A DNA stretch of 64,000 nt from an uncultured Muribaculaceae bacterium (lineage in GTDB: Bacteria > Bacteroidota > Bacteroidia > Bacteroidales > Muribaculaceae): contig CALUIB010000039.1 of assembly GCA_944320595.1 (NCBI GenBank), positions 1 through 64,000 of the forward strand, given 5' to 3'. The first letter of the stretch is position 1; every line of letters starts with the position of its first letter. The translations under genes and the position numbers were made by a program. This document shows positions 35,431-43,878 of the stretch, piece by piece. Below the pieces are notes generated by a model. That model was not told the DNA's origin, ran no database searches, and saw only the letters and a list, made by a program, of their open reading frames with translations.

Positions 35431-37809
35431 ATGAAGGGATTTAAAACATTCTTCACATATCTTGTTCGGAACAAGATGTTTGCAGCGATTAATGTCGCAG
35501 GGCTTGCCGTGTCGTTCATGTTCATATTGCTGATAGCCGACATGGTTATGCGGCAACTTACCGTGGATGGCGATGTGACTGATGCCGACCGCATTTACAT
35601 ATTCACTACGGGTAAAGATGTGTTCGGGCATTACAATCTTGGACAGCGGTTTCAAGACCGTTTCCCGGAAATAGAAGATTGGTGTGCATTTGCCAAATGT
35701 GTGGATTTGGAGTGTGACCTTGGAAATTCGCAAACTACGACGACTGCTACAGCGTTTGTTAAGGAAAATTTCTTTGACTTTTTCGGGTATAAAATTATAG
35801 ATGGTGATGCTAAAACCATGTTGCTTGCCAATAACAACGCAGTGCTTACCCGTTCGGGAGCGATAAAGCTGTTTAGCACGGAGCAGGTAATCGGTAAGAC
35901 GGTTGATTTGCAATTTATGCCAGAGCAAGAACCACGTCCGTTTACCGTGACTGGCGTGGTTGATGATATTGATAATTCAATATTTCCCGATGGTATTGAA
36001 ATTTTTGTACCCATAGAACAGATTGTTAATTATGATTCTTCAATGGATACGCAAGACGTTAGCATGAAGAATGCAGCATCTGCGATTTTATTTTTCAAAT
36101 TTCCATTTAATTACGACCCTACTGCCAAGCAGGATGAAATATTGGAATTGCTGAAGGAATGTTTTTGGCCATATATTTATGGAGTTACCGATGCTGTGCA
36201 AATGATTAATATGCATGATTTCTATTATTCAACGGTACCTACGATATATGCAAGTGAGCATCTTAACCAGTATGATTTCGTCAAAGTGGTTGCATTTTTT
36301 GTAGCAGGCATCATCATATTGCTCATGGCAGTTTTCAATTATATAAGTATGAGTGCTGCGCAAACAGCATACCGGGCAAAAGAAATGGCAACACGGCGCT
36401 TGCTTGGGTCGTTACGAGGCAGCATATTTTGGCGAATGATATTAGAAACGGGATTTTTGACGATATTAGCTTTTTTCATCGGGCTACTGCTTGCCAAAGC
36501 CGCAGAGCCATACGCCATAGATGTATTAAGTGTGAAACTTGATGTGTTAGGTGATTTCTCGTGGTTGACTTCGGCTTGCTGGTTGATGTTTTTGGCGATA
36601 TTGTCGCTTGTGGCTGGGCTTGTTCCTGCATCAATCTTGTCGAATTACAATCCACTTGATGTAGTAAAAGGCTCATTTCGCCGCAAGACCAAGATGGTGT
36701 ATTTGCGAGTCCTCAATGTGCTGCAAAGCGGTTTGACAATAACCTTGTTGGCTTGCTCTATTTATTTTGGCATAAAGCTGTATGGTGTATTAAATGCTCC
36801 TTTAGGCTATGAGTATGGCAATGTATTGTGCTACCCATATAACGGCAAACTTGAGCAATTGCAAACTTTCAGGGCTGAAGTGGAGAAACTTCCATACGTA
36901 AAGAATGCATCTTTTGCAAATGGGACACCGATAAGTGGCGGCGGTGGAACCGCTTTCAGAATAGCAACAAGTGATACGACGGCAACAGTAATGTACCGTG
37001 TATATGAGGTGGATTCTGCGTTTTTTAATGTGTTTAATATCAAAATCATCGAAGATCGCAAATTGGCCGACCAAACGAACTCGTATTACTTGAGTGAGAA
37101 TACGTTGGAACATTACAAGCGATTTAACCTTGGAATCGATAAATTACTGTTTGAGGGTGGTAATAGCAAGAGCATAGCCGGTGTGTTCAATGATTTTCAA
37201 TTAGGGTCATTGCTTATCGATAATATGTTTGCCAACATATTGATTAGGGTCAAGGATAGGAATGAAATAATACCACAAACGATATTGGTTGATGTCGATG
37301 ATGGCGATTTGGCTCGATACAAGCAAGAAATCGACGAGCTGTATGATAACATAGTGAAACCAATAAGTTTCGCATCGATGTGGTATGGTGATATGATGCT
37401 CGAACAGTATATGGAATTGATAAACTTCAATAAAATATTGATTATATTCACGATTGCGGCTTTAATAATATCTCTATTAGGGTTGATAGCCATGAATGTT
37501 TATATGATTTCGCAGCGTAAGCGCGATATGTCTGTGCGTAAAGTGTTTGGTTCGACTGCTATGAGCGAACAAATAAGACTTATGCGTTTTTCGATGTGGT
37601 CGATTATAATAGGCTTGATTGTGGCATTACCGTTGATATGGATTGGATATAGCATGATAAATAGTTTTATCCCGTATGGCGAGATTGCACAATGGTGGAT
37701 ACCGATTGCTGCATTCGCCATGGTGGTAGTGGTGTCGCTTGTGTCGGTGTTCCTTTTGGGGCGCAAAGCTGCAAACGAAAATCCGATAAATAATCTGAAA
37801 ACAGAATAA
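35431..37809 (+). CDS. MacB/FtsX-family ABC transporter permease (second copy)
   Basis: A 792-residue paralogue of the preceding gene, with the same two-module architecture. The first ~60 codons are nearly identical to those of the first copy in both protein and DNA (for example the block starting at 33140 and 35488), as is the region ending YMISQRKRD; the periplasmic domains differ much more. This pattern indicates tandem duplication with divergence of the substrate-facing parts, or local gene conversion. The ATPase gene follows after 21 nt. Confidence 0.92.
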   Translation: MKGFKTFFTYLVRNKMFAAINVAGLAVSFMFILLIADMVMRQLTVDGDVTDADRIYIFTTGKDVFGHYNLGQRFQDRFPEIEDWCAFAKCVDLECDLGNSQTTTTATAFVKENFFDFFGYKIIDGDAKTMLLANNNAVLTRSGAIKLFSTEQVIGKTVDLQFMPEQEPRPFTVTGVVDDIDNSIFPDGIEIFVPIEQIVNYDSSMDTQDVSMKNAASAILFFKFPFNYDPTAKQDEILELLKECFWPYIYGVTDAVQMINMHDFYYSTVPTIYASEHLNQYDFVKVVAFFVAGIIILLMAVFNYISMSAAQTAYRAKEMATRRLLGSLRGSIFWRMILETGFLTILAFFIGLLLAKAAEPYAIDVLSVKLDVLGDFSWLTSACWLMFLAILSLVAGLVPASILSNYNPLDVVKGSFRRKTKMVYLRVLNVLQSGLTITLLACSIYFGIKLYGVLNAPLGYEYGNVLCYPYNGKLEQLQTFRAEVEKLPYVKNASFANGTPISGGGGTAFRIATSDTTATVMYRVYEVDSAFFNVFNIKIIEDRKLADQTNSYYLSENTLEHYKRFNLGIDKLLFEGGNSKSIAGVFNDFQLGSLLIDNMFANILIRVKDRNEIIPQTILVDVDDGDLARYKQEIDELYDNIVKPISFASMWYGDMMLEQYMELINFNKILIIFTIAALIISLLGLIAMNVYMISQRKRDMSVRKVFGSTAMSEQIRLMRFSMWSIIIGLIVALPLIWIGYSMINSFIPYGEIAQWWIPIAAFAMVVVVSLVSVFLLGRKAANENPINNLKTE

Positions 37810-37830
37810 CAAATAAAATCTGATATAGAT

Positions 37831-38508
37831 ATGATTAAGATTGAAAATTTAAGCAAAGTGTTTAGAACTACCGAGGTAGAAACAATAGCACTTAATGATG
37901 TCAGCCTGGAAATCAAGGACAAGGAGTTTGTGTCTATAATGGGACCGTCGGGCTGCGGAAAATCCACACTGCTCAATATTATCGGCTTGCTCGACAATCC
38001 CACATCAGGTCATTATTACTTGAGTGGCAAAGAGGTGGGAAACCTGAAGGAGAAAGATCGCACTAACGTCAGAAAAGGTAACATAGGGTTTGTATTTCAG
38101 AGTTTTAACCTGATTGATGAACTTAATGTGTCGGAAAACGTGGAATTGCCGCTCACATATTTGCATATTCCAGCAAAGGAGCGTAAGGAGCGTGTAGCCG
38201 ATATATTGTCGCGCATGAATATAAGCCACAGGGCAAAACATTATCCGCAGCAGTTGTCGGGTGGACAGCAACAACGTGTAGCGATTGCCCGTGCCGTAGT
38301 TTCCAATCCTGAACTTATACTTGCCGACGAGCCAACCGGCAATCTCGACTCGAAGAATGGCAAGGAGGTCATGGAGCTATTGTCGAATTTGAACCGTGAG
38401 GGAACTACTATCGTAATGGTGACGCATAGCCAGCATGATGCAGGGTATGCCAGCAGGATAATTAACCTGTTTGACGGGCAAATAGTGTCGTCGATAGCCG
38501 AAATGTAG
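37831..38508 (+). CDS. ABC transporter ATP-binding protein (LolD/MacB type)
   Basis: A 225-residue ATPase that should energise the two upstream permeases. Walker A is GPSGCGKST from residue 38, the signature is LSGGQQQRVAIARA, Walker B is LILADEPTGNLDS, and the switch His is in VTHSQHD. Length and sequence are those of the LolD/MacB/FtsE group. Last gene of the export operon, followed by a terminator. Confidence 0.95.
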   Translation: MIKIENLSKVFRTTEVETIALNDVSLEIKDKEFVSIMGPSGCGKSTLLNIIGLLDNPTSGHYYLSGKEVGNLKEKDRTNVRKGNIGFVFQSFNLIDELNVSENVELPLTYLHIPAKERKERVADILSRMNISHRAKHYPQQLSGGQQQRVAIARAVVSNPELILADEPTGNLDSKNGKEVMELLSNLNREGTTIVMVTHSQHDAGYASRIINLFDGQIVSSIAEM

Positions 38509-38535
38509 GTTTATTTTGTAATTCTTGTATTCTGC

Positions 38536-38571
38536 AGTGCGTCGCTGAAGTGTATAGCGGCGCACTTTTTT
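38536..38571 (+). terminator. Terminator of the export operon
   Basis: AGTGCGTCGCT (38536-38546) pairs with AGCGGCGCACT (38555-38565) with one G-U pair and an 8-nt loop, followed by six U. It is 28 nt after the ATPase stop. The rest of 38572-38806 holds only the promoter box at 38771. Confidence 0.9.
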
Positions 38572-38770
38572 ATGCTTGTAATTTTTATTACTAATAACGA
38601 TTATTGCTAATTTCGATAGCCAAGCAATGCAGTCGGGGGTTCTAAATGGGAATTACAAGGCATCTATGATATGCTTGTGCTGTTTTTCATAAAATTAATA
38701 GATAACCGGCATCGAAAACCATTATCGAAAGATACACTAACTGCCGTTTTATGCTGTATCGTGGCATAAG

Positions 38771-38778
38771 TAATTTTG
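38771..38778 (+). promoter_or_regulatory. -7 box (TAATTTTG) of the small protein/ThrE operon
   Basis: TAATTTTG matches TAnnTTTG. The next ATG is that of the 60-codon gene at 38807, 29 nt downstream, which supports translation of that short frame. Confidence 0.6.
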
Positions 38779-38806
38779 CAGCGTTAAAATTTAAAGGGAA
38801 ATAATT

Positions 38807-38989
38807 ATGACGACACATCTTATTTTTACATGGTTTTCAATAATCAGTTTCGTAGTAGTAGCCATTTTGGCAAGATGCATAGCACGGTTTAATGGCTTGT
38901 CGAATCATTATCGGTTCATAGGGTTTGAGGGCAAGGAAGATTATTTTGAATATGACGATGATGACAACGATGACGAAAATTACAAATGA
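38807..38989 (+). CDS. Small membrane protein with acidic tail (60 aa)
   Basis: A short protein not recognised from any family. Residues 5-23 (LIFTWFSIISFVVVAILAR) form one transmembrane helix, followed by a basic/aromatic segment and a strongly acidic C-terminus (FEYDDDDNDDENYK). It is the first frame after a good -7 box and overlaps the start of the ThrE-type gene by 20 nt, suggesting translational coupling. A role as an accessory subunit or regulator of the exporter is a guess from position only. Confidence 0.6.
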   Translation: MTTHLIFTWFSIISFVVVAILARCIARFNGLSNHYRFIGFEGKEDYFEYDDDDNDDENYK

Positions 38990-39776
38990 AACCGATGCAG
39001 CGGCAATGCATGATATGCTGAAAGGCAAGTGCCGTTTCATATCGAGCTACGCTGCGGCATTGCTGGGGTGCGGGGCTACGTGCATACGCATAGAAAAAAA
39101 TGTTGAGCGTATTGCCCGCACCTTTGGTGTGCATGTGGATATGACATTATTGCCATCACACGTTATTACTGTGGTATGGGATAAAGATTACACTCATTCC
39201 TATAATTGTCAGTCGAAACCTACAGGCGAGGCCATAGATTTTTGCAGGAACATAGAATTGAGCAAACTGAGCTGGCAAATAGCCGAAGACAAGCTTTTAT
39301 ATGAAGATGCGGCAAACCGATTTGAAAAAATCATATCGCAGCCAAGGCTAAACAAATGGCTTGTGTTACTGTTGACATCGACTGCAAACGCATCGTTTTG
39401 CCGACTTTTTGGCGGAGATTTCAAAGCTGTGGGAATAGTGTTTTGTGCAACATTGATTGGTTTCCTGTTGAAACAAATCATGCTTGAAGACAAAATAGAC
39501 CTTCGCATCACTACAGTGCTATCGGCGTTTGTTGCGTCGGTCATAGGCGCATCGGGCTATTTGTTTGGAATAAGTGGCACACCAGAATTAGCTCTTGGAA
39601 CAAGTGTACTTTTCCTTGTGCCAGGAATACCATACATTAATGCCGGCAGCGATTTGTTTGCAGGCCATTACTTGTGTTCGGTCAGCCGTTTCATTCAGGC
39701 AGTGATACTCACCATCTGCTTATCGCTTGGATTGTGCGGCGGAATGTTTTTGATGCAAATGAATTTTTTTAATTGA
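38970..39776 (+). CDS. Threonine/serine exporter family, N-terminal subunit (YjjP/ThrE-N)
   Basis: A 268-residue protein of the split ThrE (DUF1212) family. The conserved cytoplasmic domain spans residues ~10-125 (ISSYAAALLGCGATCIRIEKNVERIA, where family members have a GxxTxR-like motif), followed by about five transmembrane helices (LLLTSTANASFCRLFGGDF, AVGIVFCATLIGFLL, VLSAFVASVIGASG, LFLVPGIPYINAGSDLFAG). Start at 38970 (MTKITNETDAAAMHDML) is chosen since upstream codons are the acidic tail of the small protein read in another frame. It works with the next gene, one nt downstream. Confidence 0.87.
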   Translation: MTKITNETDAAAMHDMLKGKCRFISSYAAALLGCGATCIRIEKNVERIARTFGVHVDMTLLPSHVITVVWDKDYTHSYNCQSKPTGEAIDFCRNIELSKLSWQIAEDKLLYEDAANRFEKIISQPRLNKWLVLLLTSTANASFCRLFGGDFKAVGIVFCATLIGFLLKQIMLEDKIDLRITTVLSAFVASVIGASGYLFGISGTPELALGTSVLFLVPGIPYINAGSDLFAGHYLCSVSRFIQAVILTICLSLGLCGGMFLMQMNFFN

Positions 39777-39777
39777 T

Positions 39778-40275
39778 ATGGAATTGTTATTTGATATATT
39801 ACAAGATATGCTGTTCTCGGCATTGGCAGCAATAGGTTTTGCAAGCATAAGCAACACGCCTTTTTCAGCAATGAAATACTGTGCATTGCTCGGTGCGGTG
39901 GGGCACAGCCTAAGATTCGTGATGATGAATTACATGGGGATACACATCGTTATATCTGCGTTTGTTGCGGCCTTGATAATCGGGATATTGGCTATTCCAT
40001 TTGCACCCAAGGCAAAATGCCCACCCGAGACTTTTTCTTATCCTGCACTGTTGCCAATGATACCAGGAATGTATGCATACCGTGCCGTGCAAGGGCTTGT
40101 GCTGTGCTTGTCGAGCAATGACGAAAGCGCATTCGACCATTACTTTTATCTAATGAACTTCAACGGGCTTACTTGTGTGATTGTAGTTGCCGGAATGGTA
40201 CTTGGAGTTACATTGCCTATATTCGTATTCAAACGAATTTCTTTCAGTGCCACTCGGGAAATGATAAAAGATTGA
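39778..40275 (+). CDS. Threonine/serine exporter family, C-terminal subunit (YjjB)
   Basis: A 165-residue, four- to five-helix membrane protein of the DUF3815/YjjB family, the partner of the YjjP-type protein. Recognisable segments are FSAMKYCALLGAVGHSLRF, FVAALIIGILAIPFAPK and PALLPMIPGMYAYRAVQG. In E. coli the YjjPB pair exports succinate; other members move threonine/serine. The substrate here is not known. Confidence 0.87.
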   Translation: MELLFDILQDMLFSALAAIGFASISNTPFSAMKYCALLGAVGHSLRFVMMNYMGIHIVISAFVAALIIGILAIPFAPKAKCPPETFSYPALLPMIPGMYAYRAVQGLVLCLSSNDESAFDHYFYLMNFNGLTCVIVVAGMVLGVTLPIFVFKRISFSATREMIKD

Positions 40276-40286
40276 GTAAAAATAGG

Positions 40287-40294
40287 TAATTTTG
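40287..40294 (+). promoter_or_regulatory. -7 box (TAATTTTG) of the LysR gene
   Basis: TAATTTTG matches TAnnTTTG and lies 10 nt before the LysR ATG, predicting a nearly leaderless mRNA. No -33 element at correct spacing. Confidence 0.45.
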
Positions 40295-40304
40295 TCGCCT
40301 CATT

Positions 40305-41216
40305 ATGGAATTACGACAACTTAAATACTTCTGCAAAACAGCCGAATTGCTCAGTTTCTCGGAAGCTGCAAAGGCATTGTATATAACCCAAAGCACACTG
40401 TCCCAGCAAATAAAACAGCTTGAGGGGGAACTTGATGCGCAATTGTTCAGCCGCAACAACCATGGCGTGACCTTGACAGAAATTGGCATGGAATTGTTGC
40501 CATACGCTAAAGCCACCCTGGATAAGGCCGATTCATGCATTGAACACATACGAGATGTGCAAAATTTGATGACCGGGACATTGAATATTGGCGTTACATA
40601 CACGTTTAGCCCGACTCTAAATGAGACGCTGCTTGAATTTATGAAACGCTATCCTAATGTCAAGCTAAACATTTACAATAAGACGATGGAAGAACTTATG
40701 TCGATGCTCGAAAAACGCGACATAGACATTGTACTATCGTTTAAGCCGACACAGAAGTACGATCGTATAGAATCACACATATTATTTGACAATCACCTTG
40801 ATGTGGTAGTCAATGAGAAACATGAGTTGGCCTCATGCCGCAGCATCGACCTTGCAAAATTGCAACAGTATAAGATTGCATTGCCGGGAAAAGGCTTACA
40901 AGCACGCAACCAATTTGATATAATTATCGCCAATAAGGGATATGAATTTAATTGCCCCATAGAACTTAACGAAGTGAACATATTGCTGAAAATGGTATCG
41001 GGGAGTAATTTGGTGACAATATTATCCGAGGCTACTATTTATGGAACTCCAGGACTGGTGGCTATCCCAATAGATGCGCCTGGCACACAGATGGAGGGGT
41101 GTGTACATGTGTTAAAAGATAGTTACCGCAAATGCTCGGCAGTGAAATTTGTAAAACTGCTTTGTGAATCAGATTCCATCAGGGAAAAGGCATTCAATTG
41201 GTTACATAGTTCATAG
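40305..41216 (+). CDS. LysR-family transcriptional regulator
   Basis: A 303-residue LTTR. The N-terminal winged HTH is MELRQLKYFCKTAELLSFSEAAKALYITQSTLSQQIKQLE split over residues 1-40; the effector-binding type 2 periplasmic-binding fold begins at about residue 90 (GTLNIGVTYTFSPTLNETLL). The sequence resembles the CynR/CysB-like group, but the effector cannot be inferred. It follows the exporter pair in the same direction and may regulate it. Confidence 0.9.
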   Translation: MELRQLKYFCKTAELLSFSEAAKALYITQSTLSQQIKQLEGELDAQLFSRNNHGVTLTEIGMELLPYAKATLDKADSCIEHIRDVQNLMTGTLNIGVTYTFSPTLNETLLEFMKRYPNVKLNIYNKTMEELMSMLEKRDIDIVLSFKPTQKYDRIESHILFDNHLDVVVNEKHELASCRSIDLAKLQQYKIALPGKGLQARNQFDIIIANKGYEFNCPIELNEVNILLKMVSGSNLVTILSEATIYGTPGLVAIPIDAPGTQMEGCVHVLKDSYRKCSAVKFVKLLCESDSIREKAFNWLHSS

Positions 41217-41336
41217 CTGGCCGATGCTATTGTTGCTATGTGTAGCAAGTTTCTTACTGCTACTTGATGTATAGGGTGCTTTATATCTTTAGAGAAAGAT
41301 TTTTATTTAATGGTGTGATTTTATTTTCAAAATTCG

Positions 41337-41344
41337 TATCTTTG
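41337..41344 (+). promoter_or_regulatory. -7 box (TATCTTTG) of nfo
   Basis: TATCTTTG matches the consensus -7 box and lies 66 nt before the nfo ATG. The leader holds three closely repeated acat(t)aata-type stretches. The preceding 120 nt contain overlapping short inverted repeats (TTGCTA/TAGCAA, GTAGCA/TGCTAC) but no clear terminator. Confidence 0.6.
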
Positions 41345-41409
41345 CAGCAGGCAAGGTGTATGCCTAATATACATTAATATACATCAACAACATTAATAGA
41401 CATAAACCT

Positions 41410-42258
41410 ATGATGAAATATATTGGTGCTCATGTGAGCGTCGAGGGCGGCGTGGATAATGCCCCCATTAATGCACATAATATAGGTGCGCTGAGTTTTG
41501 CACTGTTCACACGCAATCCGTCACGGTGGAAGTCGGCAGAGCTAAAACCTAAAGCAGTGGATAAATTCAAGGAAAATTGCGAGAAATATGGTTTCGCTCC
41601 CGATTTTATCCTGCCTCATGACAGTTATCTCATCAATCTCGGACATCCCGACAGTGAGAAATTACAGATATCACGCGATGCCTTTTTAGATGAATTTAGG
41701 CGATGTGAAACGCTTGGATTAAAGTTGCTTAACTTTCACCCTGGCAGCCACTTGAATGGTATGCCGTTAGAAAATTGTCTGGAACGTATAGCCGAATCTA
41801 TAAATGTCACGCTGGATCAAACGTCGGGTGTAACGGCTGTCATTGAGAATACAGCAGGGCAAGGGACCAATGTGGGTTATAAATTTGAACATCTGGCTCA
41901 AATAATCGACAAGGTGGAAGACAAATCGAGAGTAGGCGTGTGCATAGATACCTGTCATGCCTTTGCGGCTGGGTATGATTTTTCAACAAAAACTTCATAC
42001 GATGCCGTTTGGAATGAATTTGAACAGATTGTAGGATTCAAATATTTGCGAGGTATGCATATAAATGACACAAAGAAAGGCCTTGCATCCCATGTTGACA
42101 GACACGAATCGATAGGGAAGGGCTTATTAGGACGCGAATTTTTTGAATTGCTGATGAGGGACAATCGATTTGACAACATACCGCTTGTACTTGAAACGCC
42201 AAACATGGATTTGTGGCCTGAAGAGATTGCCTGGCTTAAAAAAGAAAGCAAAGAATAA
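41410..42258 (+). CDS. nfo: Deoxyribonuclease IV (endonuclease IV)
   Basis: A Zn-dependent AP endonuclease of base-excision repair, 282 residues. The TIM-barrel metal ligands are recognisable: YIGAHVS near the start, [72 protein letters not shown] and LETPN. Length matches E. coli Nfo. The MFS gene follows after 33 nt. Confidence 0.96.
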   Translation: MMKYIGAHVSVEGGVDNAPINAHNIGALSFALFTRNPSRWKSAELKPKAVDKFKENCEKYGFAPDFILPHDSYLINLGHPDSEKLQISRDAFLDEFRRCETLGLKLLNFHPGSHLNGMPLENCLERIAESINVTLDQTSGVTAVIENTAGQGTNVGYKFEHLAQIIDKVEDKSRVGVCIDTCHAFAAGYDFSTKTSYDAVWNEFEQIVGFKYLRGMHINDTKKGLASHVDRHESIGKGLLGREFFELLMRDNRFDNIPLVLETPNMDLWPEEIAWLKKESKE

Positions 42259-42291
42259 AAAAGAACCTAAAATATTATTACACTTATTTGC

Positions 42292-43647
42292 ATGAAAACT
42301 TTACCTGACCAAAGCTTTGGAAAACTTTGGAATATTAGTTTCGGATTTTTTGGCGTACAGATTGCCTACGCCTTGCAAAGTGCAAATATCAGCCGCATAT
42401 TTTCCACATTAGGGGCTGACCCGCACGATTTGAGTTATTTTTGGATATTGCCTCCGTTGATGGGCATAGTGGTGCAGCCAATAATTGGTGTGCTGAGCGA
42501 TAAGACTTGGTGCCGATTTGGTCGTCGAATACCATATTTGTTTATTGGAGCTTTGGTGGCCGTAATTGTAATGTGCTTGTTGCCCAATGCCGGAAGTTTT
42601 GGTATGACCGTATCAATGGCAATGGTATTCGGGTTGTTCTCATTGATGTTCCTCGATACTTCAATCAATGTTGCCATGCAGCCTTTTAAAATGATGGTAG
42701 GTGATATGGTCAATGAGAAACAGAAGGGGCTTGCATATTCAATCCAAAGTTTCTTATGTAATGCCGGCAGCCTTGTGGGTTACTTGTTCCCATTTGTATT
42801 TACATGGATTGGCATAAGCAATACTGCCGAGAAGGCAGGCACCGTACCCGATTCGGTAATCTATTCTTTTTATATAGGAGCCGCAATACTTATATTGTGT
42901 GTGATATACACCACAGTAAAAGTTAAAGAAATCCCACCAAAGAAATATGCTGAATATCATGGAATCACAAAAGAGAACGAAGGTGAGAAGGTGAATATTT
43001 TCAAACTCCTTGTGAAAGCCCCTAAGGCATTTTGGACAGTAGGGCTTGTTCAGTTCTTCTGCTGGTCGGCGTTCATGTTTATGTGGACTTATACTAATGG
43101 CAGCATAGCTGCCAATGTATTTAATGCACCTGAAACGGCCAACCACCTTCTTGATACAGGTTCGCCTGAATATCAGGCCGCAGGCAACTGGGTAGGGGTA
43201 TTATTTGCCGTGCAAGCCATTGGCTCTGTAATTTGGGCGGCTGTAATACCATTCTTTAAAAACAGAAAGTTCGCTTACGCATTGAGCCTTGTACTTGGAG
43301 GGATTGGATTTATTTCGGTGAATTTCATACAAGACCAATATTTGTTATTCATATCATTCTTGCTGATAGGTTGTGCGTGGGCGGCAATGCTTGCTTTGCC
43401 ATTTACCATACTTACCAATGCTCTGTCGGGGGGCCACATGGGAACATATTTGGGATTGTTCAATGGAACAATCTGTGTCCCTCAAATTGTAGCAGCAGTT
43501 GCCGGTGGCTGGATATTGAGCGCATTTACGGTAGAAGGGTCTGTGCCTCCCGAGGTATATATGCTTGTTGTAGCAGGTATATTGTTGATTGTAGGAGCAC
43601 TGTGCGTGACTATCATCAAAGAGAAAAAGGAGACGCAAGAGGCATAA
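42292..43647 (+). CDS. MFS sugar transporter (SLC45/GPH-like)
   Basis: A 451-residue major facilitator with about 12 transmembrane helices. [29 protein letters not shown] and the loop [14 protein letters not shown] (the RxGRR motif between helices 2 and 3) are characteristic of the SLC45-like disaccharide transporters common in Bacteroidetes. The probable role is proton-coupled uptake of maltose/sucrose-type sugars; no glycosidase is adjacent to support a specific substrate. Confidence 0.85.
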   Translation: MKTLPDQSFGKLWNISFGFFGVQIAYALQSANISRIFSTLGADPHDLSYFWILPPLMGIVVQPIIGVLSDKTWCRFGRRIPYLFIGALVAVIVMCLLPNAGSFGMTVSMAMVFGLFSLMFLDTSINVAMQPFKMMVGDMVNEKQKGLAYSIQSFLCNAGSLVGYLFPFVFTWIGISNTAEKAGTVPDSVIYSFYIGAAILILCVIYTTVKVKEIPPKKYAEYHGITKENEGEKVNIFKLLVKAPKAFWTVGLVQFFCWSAFMFMWTYTNGSIAANVFNAPETANHLLDTGSPEYQAAGNWVGVLFAVQAIGSVIWAAVIPFFKNRKFAYALSLVLGGIGFISVNFIQDQYLLFISFLLIGCAWAAMLALPFTILTNALSGGHMGTYLGLFNGTICVPQIVAAVAGGWILSAFTVEGSVPPEVYMLVVAGILLIVGALCVTIIKEKKETQEA

Positions 43648-43671
43648 ACCATAACGGATGTATATAAGGAT

Positions 43672-43706
43672 AGTGGGTGAAATTGCAACAAGCAGTTTCA
43701 CCCACT
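43672..43706 (+). terminator. Hairpin downstream of the MFS gene
   Basis: AGTGGGTGAAA (43672-43682) pairs perfectly with TTTCACCCACT (43696-43706), an 11-bp stem. The following sequence aagtttg is only weakly U-rich. It lies 25 nt past the MFS stop, and could equally end a minus-strand transcript from the promoter at 43806-43836. Confidence 0.6.
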
Positions 43707-43737
43707 AAGTTTGTAATAATTTATTTGGAGTATCTAC

Positions 43738-43800
43738 AAATAAAAAATACTTGTCATCACGACAAATATTTTTTACCTTAAATCTAATACCATGAAAAAC
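43738..43800 (-). ncRNA. Candidate small RNA (~60 nt)
   Basis: A consensus minus-strand promoter (43806-43836) predicts a start near 43800. The transcript contains the unpaired segment ATGGTATTAGATTTAAGG, then an intrinsic terminator: a 14-bp stem (43774-43761 with 43755-43742, one G-U pair, loop gtgat) whose 3' arm ends in U-rich sequence. No reading frame on this strand makes a plausible protein, and the next minus-strand gene is absent. The core sequence recalls a short conserved intergenic RNA of Bacteroidales, but that is from memory and unverified. Confidence 0.6.
43742..43774. terminator. 14-bp terminator stem of the candidate sRNA
   Basis: AAAAAATACTTGTC (43742-43755) and GACAAATATTTTTT (43761-43774) form a near-perfect stem with a 5-nt loop. 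A/U runs on both sides make it usable on either strand, so it may also stop transcripts from the MFS gene. Confidence 0.75.
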
Positions 43801-43805
43801 TTGCA

Positions 43806-43836
43806 CAAAGGTACACATTGTCAATGTGAAAACAAA
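43806..43836 (-). promoter_or_regulatory. Consensus promoter of the candidate sRNA (TTTG-N19-TACCTTTG)
   Basis: The minus-strand TTTG (43836-43833) and TACCTTTG (43813-43806) are separated by exactly 19 nt. No protein gene lies downstream on this strand, so it points to a non-coding transcript. Confidence 0.8.
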
Positions 43837-43878
43837 ATAAGCATATTATGAATGTGTGCCTTTTAGTGTTATTTAACT

